Assembly: GCA_002483285.1 (NCBI GenBank)
Contig: DLHP01000042.1
Coordinates: 1-60,910 of the forward strand
Origin: Flavobacterium sp. UBA7665
GTDB taxonomy: Bacteria > Bacteroidota > Bacteroidia > Flavobacteriales > Flavobacteriaceae
Direction: 5' to 3'
DNA length: 60,910 nt
The notes under the pieces are model-generated. The model was not told the origin of the DNA. It was given only the letters and a program-made list of their open reading frames with translations, and did no database searches. The translations under genes and the position numbers were made by a program. Shown piece after piece: positions 49,435-58,091 of this stretch (positions within the stretch are counted from its first letter, which is position 1; each line of letters starts with the position of its first letter).

Positions 49435-50661
49435 ATGCTGTACTATTTGTTTGAATACCTGTATAAGACGTTGAATATTCCGGGCACCGGCGTATTCCAG
49501 TACATCACGTTCCGTTCGGGATTGGCAGTGATTTTGTCGCTGATGATTTCTACGATTTACGGAAAGAAGATCATCGGATTTTTAAGAAACCAACAGGTAG
49601 GTGAAACGGTACGCGAACTCGGACTGCAAGGACAGAATGAAAAAGCGGGAACACCAACAATGGGTGGGCTCATCATCATTATCGCCACGCTGATTCCGGT
49701 ATTGTTGCTTACCAAACTCAATAACATTTACATCATCCTTTTGATTGTAACCACTTTGTGGATGGGAACCATCGGCTTCATCGACGATTACATCAAAATT
49801 TTCAAAAAAGACAAACAAGGACTTAAAGGTATTTTTAAAGTCATTGGGCAAGTCGGTTTGGGCGTCATCGTGGGCTCGGTTTTGTATTTGCATCCGGGCG
49901 TTACGATTAGAAACGAACAGCTTAAGACTATAGAAATCAACCGCACCGAGAATGTGATTTCGCAGGCGGCACCCGAAATAAAATCGACAGCCACCACCAT
50001 CCCATTCGTCAAAAACAACGAATTCGATTACGCGCAGCTCTTGCAATGGGCAGGCGAAGGTTATGAAAACTGGGCCTGGATTGTGTTCATCCCGATTGTG
50101 ATTTTTATCATCACCGCAGTATCCAACGGCGCCAACTTGACCGACGGCATCGACGGGCTTGCAGCCGGAACCTCGGCGATTTCGGTCGTCGCGCTTGGAC
50201 TGTTCACCTTCGTTTCGGGTAACATCATCTTTTCGAGCTATCTCAACATCATGTACATCCCCAATTCGGGAGAAATGACAGTGTTCATCGCGGCATTTGC
50301 CGGAGCGCTCATCGGTTTTTTGTGGTACAATTCATATCCCGCCGCGGTTTTTATGGGCGATACGGGAAGCTTGACGATTGGCGGAATCATTGCCGTTTTG
50401 GCGATTGCCGTTCGAAAGGAATTGCTTATTCCGCTATTGTGTGGGATTTTCCTGGTGGAGAATTTCTCGGTGGTCATCCAGGTGACCTATTTCAAATGGA
50501 CCAAGAAACGCACCGGCGAAGGCAAACGGATTTTCCTGATGTCGCCGTTGCACCACCACTACCAGAAGAAAGGCTACCACGAAAGTAAAATCGTGACCCG
50601 TTTCTGGATCGTTGGGATCATCCTCGCGATTTTGTCGATTGTAACGCTAAAGCTCCGATAG
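49435..50661 (+). CDS. mraY: Phospho-MurNAc-pentapeptide transferase
   Basis: 408 residues, about ten helices. Transfers phospho-MurNAc-pentapeptide to undecaprenyl phosphate to make lipid I. Catalytic motifs: GFIDDYIKIFKKDKQGL, NLTDGIDGLAAG, FMGDTGSL and HHHYQKKGYHE. Longer than E. coli MraY (360) because of an extra loop of about 50 residues after helix 4 (about 165-215), as is normal for Bacteroidota. It uses the lipid carrier recycled by UppP. Confidence 0.96.
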   Translation: MLYYLFEYLYKTLNIPGTGVFQYITFRSGLAVILSLMISTIYGKKIIGFLRNQQVGETVRELGLQGQNEKAGTPTMGGLIIIIATLIPVLLLTKLNNIYIILLIVTTLWMGTIGFIDDYIKIFKKDKQGLKGIFKVIGQVGLGVIVGSVLYLHPGVTIRNEQLKTIEINRTENVISQAAPEIKSTATTIPFVKNNEFDYAQLLQWAGEGYENWAWIVFIPIVIFIITAVSNGANLTDGIDGLAAGTSAISVVALGLFTFVSGNIIFSSYLNIMYIPNSGEMTVFIAAFAGALIGFLWYNSYPAAVFMGDTGSLTIGGIIAVLAIAVRKELLIPLLCGIFLVENFSVVIQVTYFKWTKKRTGEGKRIFLMSPLHHHYQKKGYHESKIVTRFWIVGIILAILSIVTLKLR

Positions 50662-51996
50662 ATGCAGAGGCTGGTCATATTAGGCGGAGGTGAAAGCGGC
50701 GTGGGCACCGCGATTCTCGGAAAACAAAAAGGCTACGAGGTTTTCGTATCCGATTTCGGGAAAATCAAAGACCACTACAAAGAAGTTCTTACGATTAATG
50801 GCATCAAATGGGAAGAAGAAACCCATACCGATAAAAAGATTTTCAATGCCGACGTGGTGATGAAAAGTCCGGGAATCCCAGACAAATCAGACATCGTCAA
50901 GCGATTGCACGAGGCAAAAATCCCAATCATTTCAGAAATCGAGTTTGCGGTGCAATTCACCAAGGCAAAAACCATCGGGATTACCGGAAGCAACGGCAAG
51001 ACAACCACCACGATGCTTACGTACCACCTGCTCAAATCGGGCGGGCTCAATGTGGGGCTTGGCGGGAACATCGGGAAGAGCTTTGCCTGGCAAGTGGCCG
51101 AAGACAAGTATGATTATTACGTGCTTGAACTCAGTAGTTTCCAGCTTGACGGGATTGTAAAATACCGGCCAGATATTGCGATCATCACCAACATCAGCCC
51201 CGATCACCTCGACCGATACGAATACAAATATGAAAAATACATCGATTCTAAATTTAGGATCACCATGAACCAGACACCGCAAGATTACCTGATTTATGAC
51301 GCAGACGACATCGCGATTGCGGAATGGCTCAAAAACAACAAAACAAATGCTCAATTAATTCCTTTTTCACTCACCCAAACGTTCAAAAAAGGAGCCTACT
51401 TAAACAACAACAAAATGGAAGTAAACATCAACGAAGAAGAGTTCATCATGGAAACCGAATACATTGCGCTCGAAGGCAAACACAACCTCAAGAATGCGAT
51501 GGCGGCAACCTCAGTGGCCAAACTGATGAAGATCCGAAAGGAAACCATCCGCGAAAGCCTGTCTAATTTTCAGGGCGTTGAACACCGTTTAGAAAAAGTG
51601 CTTAAAATCCAGAATGTACAATACATCAATGACTCTAAGGCTACCAATGTCAACGCGACGTTTTTTGCCTTAGACAGCATGACCGTTCCAACCGTTTGGA
51701 TAGTTGGAGGCGTGGATAAAGGAAACGACTATGCCGAACTCATGCCGCTGGTGCGCGAGAAAGTGAAAGCAATCGTGTGTTTGGGCGTAGACAACAAGAA
51801 AATCATCGATGCCTTCGGAAGCGTTGTAGATGTGATGATCGAAGTGCACAGCATGGCCGATGCAGTAAAAATGTCTTCGCGAATGGCAGAAAAAGGCGAT
51901 GCCGTGTTGCTCTCGCCAGCCTGCGCCTCTTTCGATTTATTTGAAAATTACGAAGACCGAGGAAGACAATTCAAACAAGCGGTCCAAAATTTATAG
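50662..51996 (+). CDS. murD: UDP-MurNAc-L-alanine:D-glutamate ligase
   Basis: 444 residues. Adds D-glutamate to UDP-MurNAc-L-Ala. N-terminal Rossmann-like VILGGGESGVGTAIL, ATP site GITGSNGKTTTTML (about residue 110), then ISPDHLDRYEYKYEKY and the C-terminal NDSKATNVNAT. It starts directly after the mraY stop. The gap to ftsW is filled by a heptad array. Confidence 0.96.
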   Translation: MQRLVILGGGESGVGTAILGKQKGYEVFVSDFGKIKDHYKEVLTINGIKWEEETHTDKKIFNADVVMKSPGIPDKSDIVKRLHEAKIPIISEIEFAVQFTKAKTIGITGSNGKTTTTMLTYHLLKSGGLNVGLGGNIGKSFAWQVAEDKYDYYVLELSSFQLDGIVKYRPDIAIITNISPDHLDRYEYKYEKYIDSKFRITMNQTPQDYLIYDADDIAIAEWLKNNKTNAQLIPFSLTQTFKKGAYLNNNKMEVNINEEEFIMETEYIALEGKHNLKNAMAATSVAKLMKIRKETIRESLSNFQGVEHRLEKVLKIQNVQYINDSKATNVNATFFALDSMTVPTVWIVGGVDKGNDYAELMPLVREKVKAIVCLGVDNKKIIDAFGSVVDVMIEVHSMADAVKMSSRMAEKGDAVLLSPACASFDLFENYEDRGRQFKQAVQNL

Positions 51997-52008
51997 ACAA
52001 CGATTGGC

Positions 52009-52043
52009 GTTCACCATTCACCATTTACAATTCACCATTCAAA
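52009..52043 (+). repeat. Heptad array abutting the ftsW start
   Basis: GTTCACC, ATTCACC, ATTTACA, ATTCACC, ATTCAAA, then ATG: five 7-bp units ending exactly at the ftsW start codon. The same phrase (ATTCACC/ATTTACC) makes the inverted repeat behind frr. Confidence 0.85.
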
Positions 52044-53381
52044 ATGATTCCACTAATCAGAAACCTAAAAGGAGACAAAGTCATCTGGACGTTCGTAGCA
52101 TTGCTCGGACTGTTCTCCTTTATGCCTGTATTTAGTGCGAGCAGCAACCTGGCGTATATGGGCCACGGCACCGGAAACACACTCGGTTATTTGGTCAAAC
52201 ATTTTGCGCACATCTGCATCGGATTTTTGATTATTTACTGGGTTCATAAAGTGCCATACCATTATTTCCGTGCGCTTTCTATATTGGCGTTGCCCGTCGT
52301 TTGGATTCTTTTGGCCTATACGATGATCAAAGGAACCGTGATTGCCGGCGCTAATGCCAGCCGTTGGATCCAGGTGCCTTTTATTGGGATTACATTCCAG
52401 ACTTCGACTCTGGCCTCCATCGTACTCATGGTTTTCGTGGCGCGTTACCTATCTAAAAAACGAGAAACGCCCATTACATTTAAAAACTCTTTGTGGGAGT
52501 TGTGGACACCGGTTTTTGTCACTTTGGGATTCATTCTGCCGTCGAACTTCTCAACCGCTGCGTTGATGTTCGCGATGGTGTTGATGCTCGTCTTCATTGG
52601 TAAATACCCACTCAAATACATCGGCGTGATTATCGGATGCGGTGTTGCGGCATTGGTGCTTTTCGTGCTCATGGCCAAGGCATTTCCCGACGCCAAGTTT
52701 TTCAACAGGGTGCATACCTGGGAAAGCCGTATTGAAAGTTTCTCGTCCAACGATAGCGACAAAGACACCGACGACGAACATTACCAGATAGAAAAGGCCA
52801 AAATCGCTATTGCGTCGGGCGGCATACAAGGACTTGGGCCGGGAAAAAGCGTACAGAAGAACTTCCTGCCACAATCGTCTTCGGATTTTATCTATGCGAT
52901 TATTGTTGAAGAATACGGCCTCATCGGCGGATTTCTCGTGCTCGGTTTATATCTGTTGCTGTTCTTCCGATTCATCGTCGCAGCGCACAAAGCCAATTCG
53001 TTATTCGGGCGACTTGTTGTTGTGGGTGTGGGTTTCCCGATTGTGTTCCAGGCTTTGATTAATATGGCTGTAGCGGTCGAGTTGCTTCCGGTGACCGGAC
53101 AAACGCTGCCGCTGATTTCAAGCGGAGGAAGCTCGATCTGGATGACTTGTATCGCACTCGGCATCATCATCGGCGTGACCAAGAAAGAAGAGGAAGTCGC
53201 GGCCGAAAAACAAGAAAAAGAACAACGCGAAGAGACGCTGCGCCGCATGATTGATGCGCAGATTGCGCGTGAAGAAGCAGCCGAGGCCGAATTACAGGCT
53301 ATCGAACTTGCCCAATCGCACGGCGGCTATTCTATTGAAGATAAGACCAATCCGATGAACGCGGTATTGGGTAAGAAATAA
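52044..53381 (+). CDS. ftsW: Septal peptidoglycan polymerase FtsW
   Basis: 445 residues, about ten helices, SEDS family. Polymerises lipid II at the septum with FtsI. Family features: ANASRWIQVPFIGITFQTS (with the substrate-cavity aspartate/arginine region), IASGGIQGLGPGKS, and the C-terminal PLISSGGSSIWMTC. The last 75 residues form a charged cytoplasmic tail (EEEVAAEKQEKEQREE), longer than in proteobacteria. Its start codon touches the heptad array. Confidence 0.95.
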   Translation: MIPLIRNLKGDKVIWTFVALLGLFSFMPVFSASSNLAYMGHGTGNTLGYLVKHFAHICIGFLIIYWVHKVPYHYFRALSILALPVVWILLAYTMIKGTVIAGANASRWIQVPFIGITFQTSTLASIVLMVFVARYLSKKRETPITFKNSLWELWTPVFVTLGFILPSNFSTAALMFAMVLMLVFIGKYPLKYIGVIIGCGVAALVLFVLMAKAFPDAKFFNRVHTWESRIESFSSNDSDKDTDDEHYQIEKAKIAIASGGIQGLGPGKSVQKNFLPQSSSDFIYAIIVEEYGLIGGFLVLGLYLLLFFRFIVAAHKANSLFGRLVVVGVGFPIVFQALINMAVAVELLPVTGQTLPLISSGGSSIWMTCIALGIIIGVTKKEEEVAAEKQEKEQREETLRRMIDAQIAREEAAEAELQAIELAQSHGGYSIEDKTNPMNAVLGKK

Positions 53382-53404
53382 ATCAGAAAAAAGAGACAAG
53401 ATTC

Positions 53405-53420
53405 AACGCAGGCTTGCGTT
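53405..53420 (+). repeat. Perfect hairpin just before murG
   Basis: AACGCA and TGCGTT around GGCT, ending 9 bp before the murG ATG. The bases before it (AGAGACA, AGATTCA) look like the rest of a heptad array. In RNA it could hide or present the ribosome site. Confidence 0.5.
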
Positions 53421-53429
53421 CTAGATACG

Positions 53430-54527
53430 ATGCAAAAACCAAGATTCATACTAAGCGGTGGCGGAACCGGTGGACATATCTACCCGGCGATTGCCATTGC
53501 CGATGCGTTGAAGTTAAGGTTTCCCGAAGCAGAATTTCTGTTCGTTGGTGCTAAGGATAAAATGGAGATGCAGAAGGTGCCGCAAGCGGGCTACAAAATC
53601 CGCGGATTGTGGATTGCCGGTTTGCAGCGAAGGTTGACCCTTGACAATACGATGTTCCCGGTTAAGTTGATCACGAGTTTGCTCAAGGCGCGAAGGATTA
53701 TTGCCGAGTTCAAACCCGACGTTGTAATCGGGACCGGCGGTTTTGCAAGCGGACCGTTGTTGCAGGTTGCTGGATTTGCGGATGTTCCTACGGTAATCCA
53801 GGAACAGAACTCCTATCCCGGAATCACCAATAAGATGCTCGCCAGGAAGGCCAATAGGATTTGTGTGGCGTATGAAGGTTTGGAGCGATTTTTCCCGAAA
53901 AATAAAATCGTGCTTACCGGAAATCCGGTGCGCCAGGATTTGGTAGCCATGGCCGACAAGGCCAAACGCAAGGAAGCCAAGGAATATTTCAACCTCAATC
54001 CCGACAAGAAAACCTTGTTGGTTTTGGGTGGCAGTTTGGGTTCGAGAAGGATCAACCAGCTCATCGCCAAGGAAATCGTGAATTTTGTCGCGCAAGGCGT
54101 ACAGGTAATTTGGCAGTGTGGCAAGTTTTACCACGAAGAATACAGGCATTTTTCGGATAAGGAAAACATACAGGTGTTGTCGTTCATCGACCGTATGGAT
54201 TTGGTCTACGCTGCGGCGGATATTGTGATTTCGCGTGCGGGTGCGTCGTCGGTTTCTGAGTTGTGTTTGGTGGGGAAACCGGTGATTTTTATCCCGTCGC
54301 CCAATGTGGCCGAAGACCACCAGACCAAAAATGCCCAAGCCATCGTAGACAAGAAAGGCGCGATTTTGCTCAGGGAAGTAGAGCTCGACACCCAATTTCA
54401 AACCGTATTCAACGGATTGCTCTCCAACGAAGCACTCCAAAATGAACTGTCAGAAAACATATTGAAGCTCGCCAAACCCGACGCCACCAAAGACATCGTC
54501 GAAGAAATCATAAAACTAATCAAGTAA
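53430..54527 (+). CDS. murG: UDP-GlcNAc:lipid I GlcNAc transferase
   Basis: 365 residues, GT28 family (GT-B fold). Converts lipid I to lipid II on the inner face of the membrane. N-terminal loop SGGGTGGHIYPAIAIA, then VIGTGGFASGPLL and VIQEQNSYPGITNK; C-terminal UDP-GlcNAc site VISRAGASSVSEL and VAEDHQTKNA. Normal length. ATG at 53430 follows a small hairpin. Confidence 0.96.
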   Translation: MQKPRFILSGGGTGGHIYPAIAIADALKLRFPEAEFLFVGAKDKMEMQKVPQAGYKIRGLWIAGLQRRLTLDNTMFPVKLITSLLKARRIIAEFKPDVVIGTGGFASGPLLQVAGFADVPTVIQEQNSYPGITNKMLARKANRICVAYEGLERFFPKNKIVLTGNPVRQDLVAMADKAKRKEAKEYFNLNPDKKTLLVLGGSLGSRRINQLIAKEIVNFVAQGVQVIWQCGKFYHEEYRHFSDKENIQVLSFIDRMDLVYAAADIVISRAGASSVSELCLVGKPVIFIPSPNVAEDHQTKNAQAIVDKKGAILLREVELDTQFQTVFNGLLSNEALQNELSENILKLAKPDATKDIVEEIIKLIK

Positions 54528-54531
54528 TACG

Positions 54532-54563
54532 AGCAGCTCAGGCACTCAGCAACTCAGGCACTA
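54532..54563 (+). repeat. Octad array ahead of murC
   Basis: AGCAGCTC, AGGCACTC, AGCAACTC, AGGCACTA: four 8-bp units, 5 bp before the murC ATG. In the opposite orientation the same string (3 differences in about 26 bases by eye) follows the dnaG stop codon. Confidence 0.8.
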
Positions 54564-54568
54564 AAAGA

Positions 54569-55912
54569 ATGAACCTAAACCAAATACATAACGTCTATTT
54601 CATCGGAATCGGAGGCATCGGAATGAGTGCCCTTGCCCGCTATTTCCAAGCCATCGGCAAAAATGTATGCGGTTATGACAAAACCCAGACCGAGCTGACC
54701 AAGGAACTCATCGACGACGGGATTGACATTCATTTTGAAGACAACATCGCGCTGATTCCAGCCGATTATTACCAGGAAAATACACTCGTAATCATCACGC
54801 CCGCCGTGCCAATTGGCCATGCCGAATGGAATTATTTTCTCGAAAGGAATTACCTCGTGATGAAACGCGCGGCCGTACTCGGGTTGATTACCAAAGACAC
54901 GTTTTGTTTCGCCGTTGCGGGAACCCACGGAAAGACCACCACCTCGAGCATCCTCGGCCACATCTTGTACCAAAGCGGTGTAGATGTAACCGCCTTTATT
55001 GGTGGTATTGTAGAGAATTACGACTCGAACCTGATTGGTACCGGGAAAACGGTGACGGTGGTCGAAGCCGATGAATTCGACCGTTCGTTTTTGCATTTGC
55101 ATCCCGATATCGCTTGTGTGACCTCGACCGATGCGGATCATTTAGATATTTACGGCGACAGTTCGGCTATAGAAGCGTCGTTCCAGGAATTCGCCGACAA
55201 GGTGCAAGACAAAGATAAATTATTCGTTGCCAAAGGCCTGAGATTACACGGCGGCATCACCGTTGCCGTCAATGAAGACGCGCAGTTCAGGGCTTTCAAC
55301 GTCAGGATAGAAAATGGCGAATACGTGTTTGATGTACAAACGCCCACCGAAACCATCAAGGATTTGCGGTTCGCATTGCCAGGAAAACACAATTTGACCA
55401 ACGGCCTCATGGCATTGGCGATGGCCAAAACTTTCGACATCCCAAACCAGGACATTGCCAATGCTTTATTGACCTTTAAAGGCATCAAGCGTCGTTTTTC
55501 TTACCAGATCAAGACCGATGGTTTGGTGTACATCGACGATTATGCGCACCATCCTACAGAAATCAATGCGGTGCACCAGGCGGTTCGCGAGTTGTATCCG
55601 AATGAAAAAGTGCTAGCGATTTTCCAGCCACATTTGTTCTCAAGGACCAAGGATTTTGCCGATGGATTTGCAGCAAGTTTGTCGCAATTCGATGAAATTT
55701 TGCTGCTCGATATTTATCCGGCTAGAGAATTGCCGATGGAAGGAATTACGTCAAGCTGGTTGATGCAAAAAATGACCAATCCGCATAAAAAATTGGTTTT
55801 AAAAACCGATTTGATTGCCAATATTTTAGCCAGCGATGCCAAAATTATTGTGACCATCGGTGCGGGTGATATTGGAGAAGAAGTTTCAAAAATTAAAAAG
55901 GCGTTGTCATGA
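54569..55912 (+). CDS. murC: UDP-MurNAc:L-alanine ligase
   Basis: 447 residues. Adds L-alanine to UDP-MurNAc, the first stem-peptide step. Starts VYFIGIGGIGMSALARYF (nucleotide-sugar fold); ATP site AVAGTHGKTTTSSIL (about residue 115); then EADEFDRSFLHLHPD and DDYAHHPTEINAV. Its stop overlaps ftsQ by 4 bp (ATGA). Confidence 0.96.
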   Translation: MNLNQIHNVYFIGIGGIGMSALARYFQAIGKNVCGYDKTQTELTKELIDDGIDIHFEDNIALIPADYYQENTLVIITPAVPIGHAEWNYFLERNYLVMKRAAVLGLITKDTFCFAVAGTHGKTTTSSILGHILYQSGVDVTAFIGGIVENYDSNLIGTGKTVTVVEADEFDRSFLHLHPDIACVTSTDADHLDIYGDSSAIEASFQEFADKVQDKDKLFVAKGLRLHGGITVAVNEDAQFRAFNVRIENGEYVFDVQTPTETIKDLRFALPGKHNLTNGLMALAMAKTFDIPNQDIANALLTFKGIKRRFSYQIKTDGLVYIDDYAHHPTEINAVHQAVRELYPNEKVLAIFQPHLFSRTKDFADGFAASLSQFDEILLLDIYPARELPMEGITSSWLMQKMTNPHKKLVLKTDLIANILASDAKIIVTIGAGDIGEEVSKIKKALS

Positions 55913-56631
55913 AAGTATTCAATTGGCCAAATATCCGCTTAGCCCTTATGTTTGCTGTGGTAGTGTTTTTGTATTCGTTTACAGCACACAAAAATGAACG
56001 ACGAAAACTCAAGGCTGCGATGGTGGTTTTTGAGAACGAAACCAGCCCATTTATAAGGCCTGAAACGGTTAATAAATTGTTAATAGAAAATAAAACCGAT
56101 GCCGCAGCCATCCAAAAAGTTGCTTTAGATTTGAACAAGTTGGAGAAGTCGGTCAACAAAAACGAAATGATAGAGAAATCTGAGGTTTTTGTGAGTATTG
56201 ACGGTGTCTTAAAAGCTGTTGTCAAACAAAAAACGCCAATAGCCAGAGTGTTCACAAATGAAGGGTCTTTCTATATTGATTACCAAGGAAGTACAATGCC
56301 TTTGTCTGATGAATATACTGCCAGGGTTCCAATTGTTTCGGGGGAAATTAACGGTCAAAATAGAGACGATTTAAACAAATTGTTGCGATTTGTTTACGAC
56401 GATGCGTTTTTGAAAAAGAACATCATCGGCATACAGATTTTGCCTTCGGGTAGCTTGAAAATGTTGAGTAGGGATTTCAATTACACGATAGAGTTCGGGA
56501 AAACCATCAACGTAGAAAGAAAGTTCAACAATTACAAAGCTTTTTACCAAAAGGCGGTTTTAGACAGTTCGTTGTATCATTATAAAAACATCAACCTCAA
56601 GTTCACCCAACAGGTGGTTTGCACAAAATAA
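55909..56631 (+). CDS. ftsQ: Cell division protein FtsQ
   Basis: 240 residues. A short cytoplasmic N terminus, one helix (about 8-25), then a periplasmic POTRA-like domain and beta domain. Sequence identity to proteobacterial FtsQ is low, but topology and place between murC and ftsA are decisive; ending in GKTINVERKFNNYKAFYQKA-type region seen in flavobacterial FtsQ (quoted in part). It links FtsL and FtsI at the septum. ATGA overlap with murC. This gene is visibly more AT-rich than its neighbours. Confidence 0.9.
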   Translation: MKVFNWPNIRLALMFAVVVFLYSFTAHKNERRKLKAAMVVFENETSPFIRPETVNKLLIENKTDAAAIQKVALDLNKLEKSVNKNEMIEKSEVFVSIDGVLKAVVKQKTPIARVFTNEGSFYIDYQGSTMPLSDEYTARVPIVSGEINGQNRDDLNKLLRFVYDDAFLKKNIIGIQILPSGSLKMLSRDFNYTIEFGKTINVERKFNNYKAFYQKAVLDSSLYHYKNINLKFTQQVVCTK

Positions 56632-56637
56632 AAGGGT

Positions 56638-58047
56638 ATGGAAAAAGAGCACATTGCAGTCGGTTTAGATATCGGGACAACCAAGATTGTTGCCATGATC
56701 GGCAGGAAGAATGAGTACGGTAAACTCGAGATTTTAGGCGTTGGTAAATCCAAAAGCCTTGGAGTGGCGCGCGGTGTGGTCAACAACATCACTCAAACCA
56801 TCCACTCGATACAGCAGGCCATTTTTGAAGCCGAGAACAACTCGGGTTACAAGATCAAGGATGTCGTGGTTGGGATTGCCGGGCAACACATCCGCAGCAT
56901 CCAGCACAGCGATTACATCAGCCGTGCCAATGCCGAGGAAGTAATCGGCGGCAAAGACATCGATTTGCTCATCAACCAGGTACACAAACTCGCAATGCTT
57001 CCGGGTGAGGAAATCATCCACGTATTGCCACAGGAATTCAAGATTGACGGGCAATCCGACATCAAAGAACCCATCGGTATGTACGGCGGACGTTTGGAGA
57101 GCAGTTTCCACGTGGTTGTAGGACAAGCGTCATCGATCAGAAATGTCGGGAGATGCATCCAAAGTTCAGGCATTGAATTGTCTGGATTGACTTTAGAACC
57201 ACTCGCTTCGGCAGATGCGGTACTCAGCCAGGAAGAGAAAGAAGCCGGAGTTGCGCTCATCGATATCGGTGGCGGAACAACCGATTTGGCGATTTTCAAA
57301 GATGGCATCATCCGTCATACGGCAGTGATTCCTTTTGGTGGAAACGTGATTACCGATGACATCAAAGAAGGCTGCTCAATCATCGAAAAACAAGCTGAGC
57401 TCTTGAAAGTGAAATTCGGGTCGGCATGGCCAGGAGAAAATAAAGACAACGAAATCGTTTCGATTCCCGGATTGCGCGGAAGAGAACCAAAAGAAATTTC
57501 ACTCAAAAACCTATCGAAAATCATCCACGCCCGCGTTGTTGAAATCATCGAGCAGGTGTTTGCAGAAATAAAAGCATACGGACACGAAGATCCACGTAAG
57601 AAATTGATTGCTGGAATCGTTTTAACCGGTGGGGGATCACAGTTAAAGCACATCAAGCAATTGGTAGAATACATCACCGGAATGGACACCCGCATCGGTT
57701 ATCCTAACGAGCATTTGGCCGGAAACTCAGACGAGGAAATCTCAAGCCCGTTGTACGCAACCGCTGTAGGGCTCGTGATGAACAGCCTTGAGAACAAAAC
57801 CCAAAGCGCGGTGAAGTTCGAGACCAAAGTGGTTCCCGAGAAAGTCACGTTCAAGACCGAACAGGTTTTTGAGCCGATCAAGCTTCCCGAAGACACCAAA
57901 GCAGAAGAAGTGGTCGCCGAGAACGAACTCGAAATCCAACTTCCCGTTGCGCCCATGAAACCCGAGTCGACCGAGACCAAGATCAGAAGGTCGTTCTTCG
58001 ACAAGTATGTAGACAAGATTAAAGAATTTTTAGACAACGCCGAATAG
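56638..58047 (+). CDS. ftsA: Cell division protein FtsA
   Basis: 469 residues, actin-like ATPase that anchors FtsZ to the membrane. Phosphate-1 loop VGLDIGTTKIVAMIG at the N terminus, phosphate-2 LIDIGGGTTDLAIF (about residue 205) and the adenosine motif GIVLTGGGSQLKHI (about 324). After the core, about 50 variable residues precede the membrane-binding amphipathic helix FFDKYVDKIKEFLDNAE at the C-terminal end. Longer than E. coli FtsA (420) because of that linker. It is 6 bp after ftsQ. Confidence 0.96.
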   Translation: MEKEHIAVGLDIGTTKIVAMIGRKNEYGKLEILGVGKSKSLGVARGVVNNITQTIHSIQQAIFEAENNSGYKIKDVVVGIAGQHIRSIQHSDYISRANAEEVIGGKDIDLLINQVHKLAMLPGEEIIHVLPQEFKIDGQSDIKEPIGMYGGRLESSFHVVVGQASSIRNVGRCIQSSGIELSGLTLEPLASADAVLSQEEKEAGVALIDIGGGTTDLAIFKDGIIRHTAVIPFGGNVITDDIKEGCSIIEKQAELLKVKFGSAWPGENKDNEIVSIPGLRGREPKEISLKNLSKIIHARVVEIIEQVFAEIKAYGHEDPRKKLIAGIVLTGGGSQLKHIKQLVEYITGMDTRIGYPNEHLAGNSDEEISSPLYATAVGLVMNSLENKTQSAVKFETKVVPEKVTFKTEQVFEPIKLPEDTKAEEVVAENELEIQLPVAPMKPESTETKIRRSFFDKYVDKIKEFLDNAE

Positions 58048-58091
58048 GCTAGCCCTGAATTAGAATAAAGAATATCAAAACACCAAATATT

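Noticed and set aside
53514..54440. 308-codon minus frame across murG
   Set aside because: No start context or motif, and full overlap with murG, whose identity is certain.
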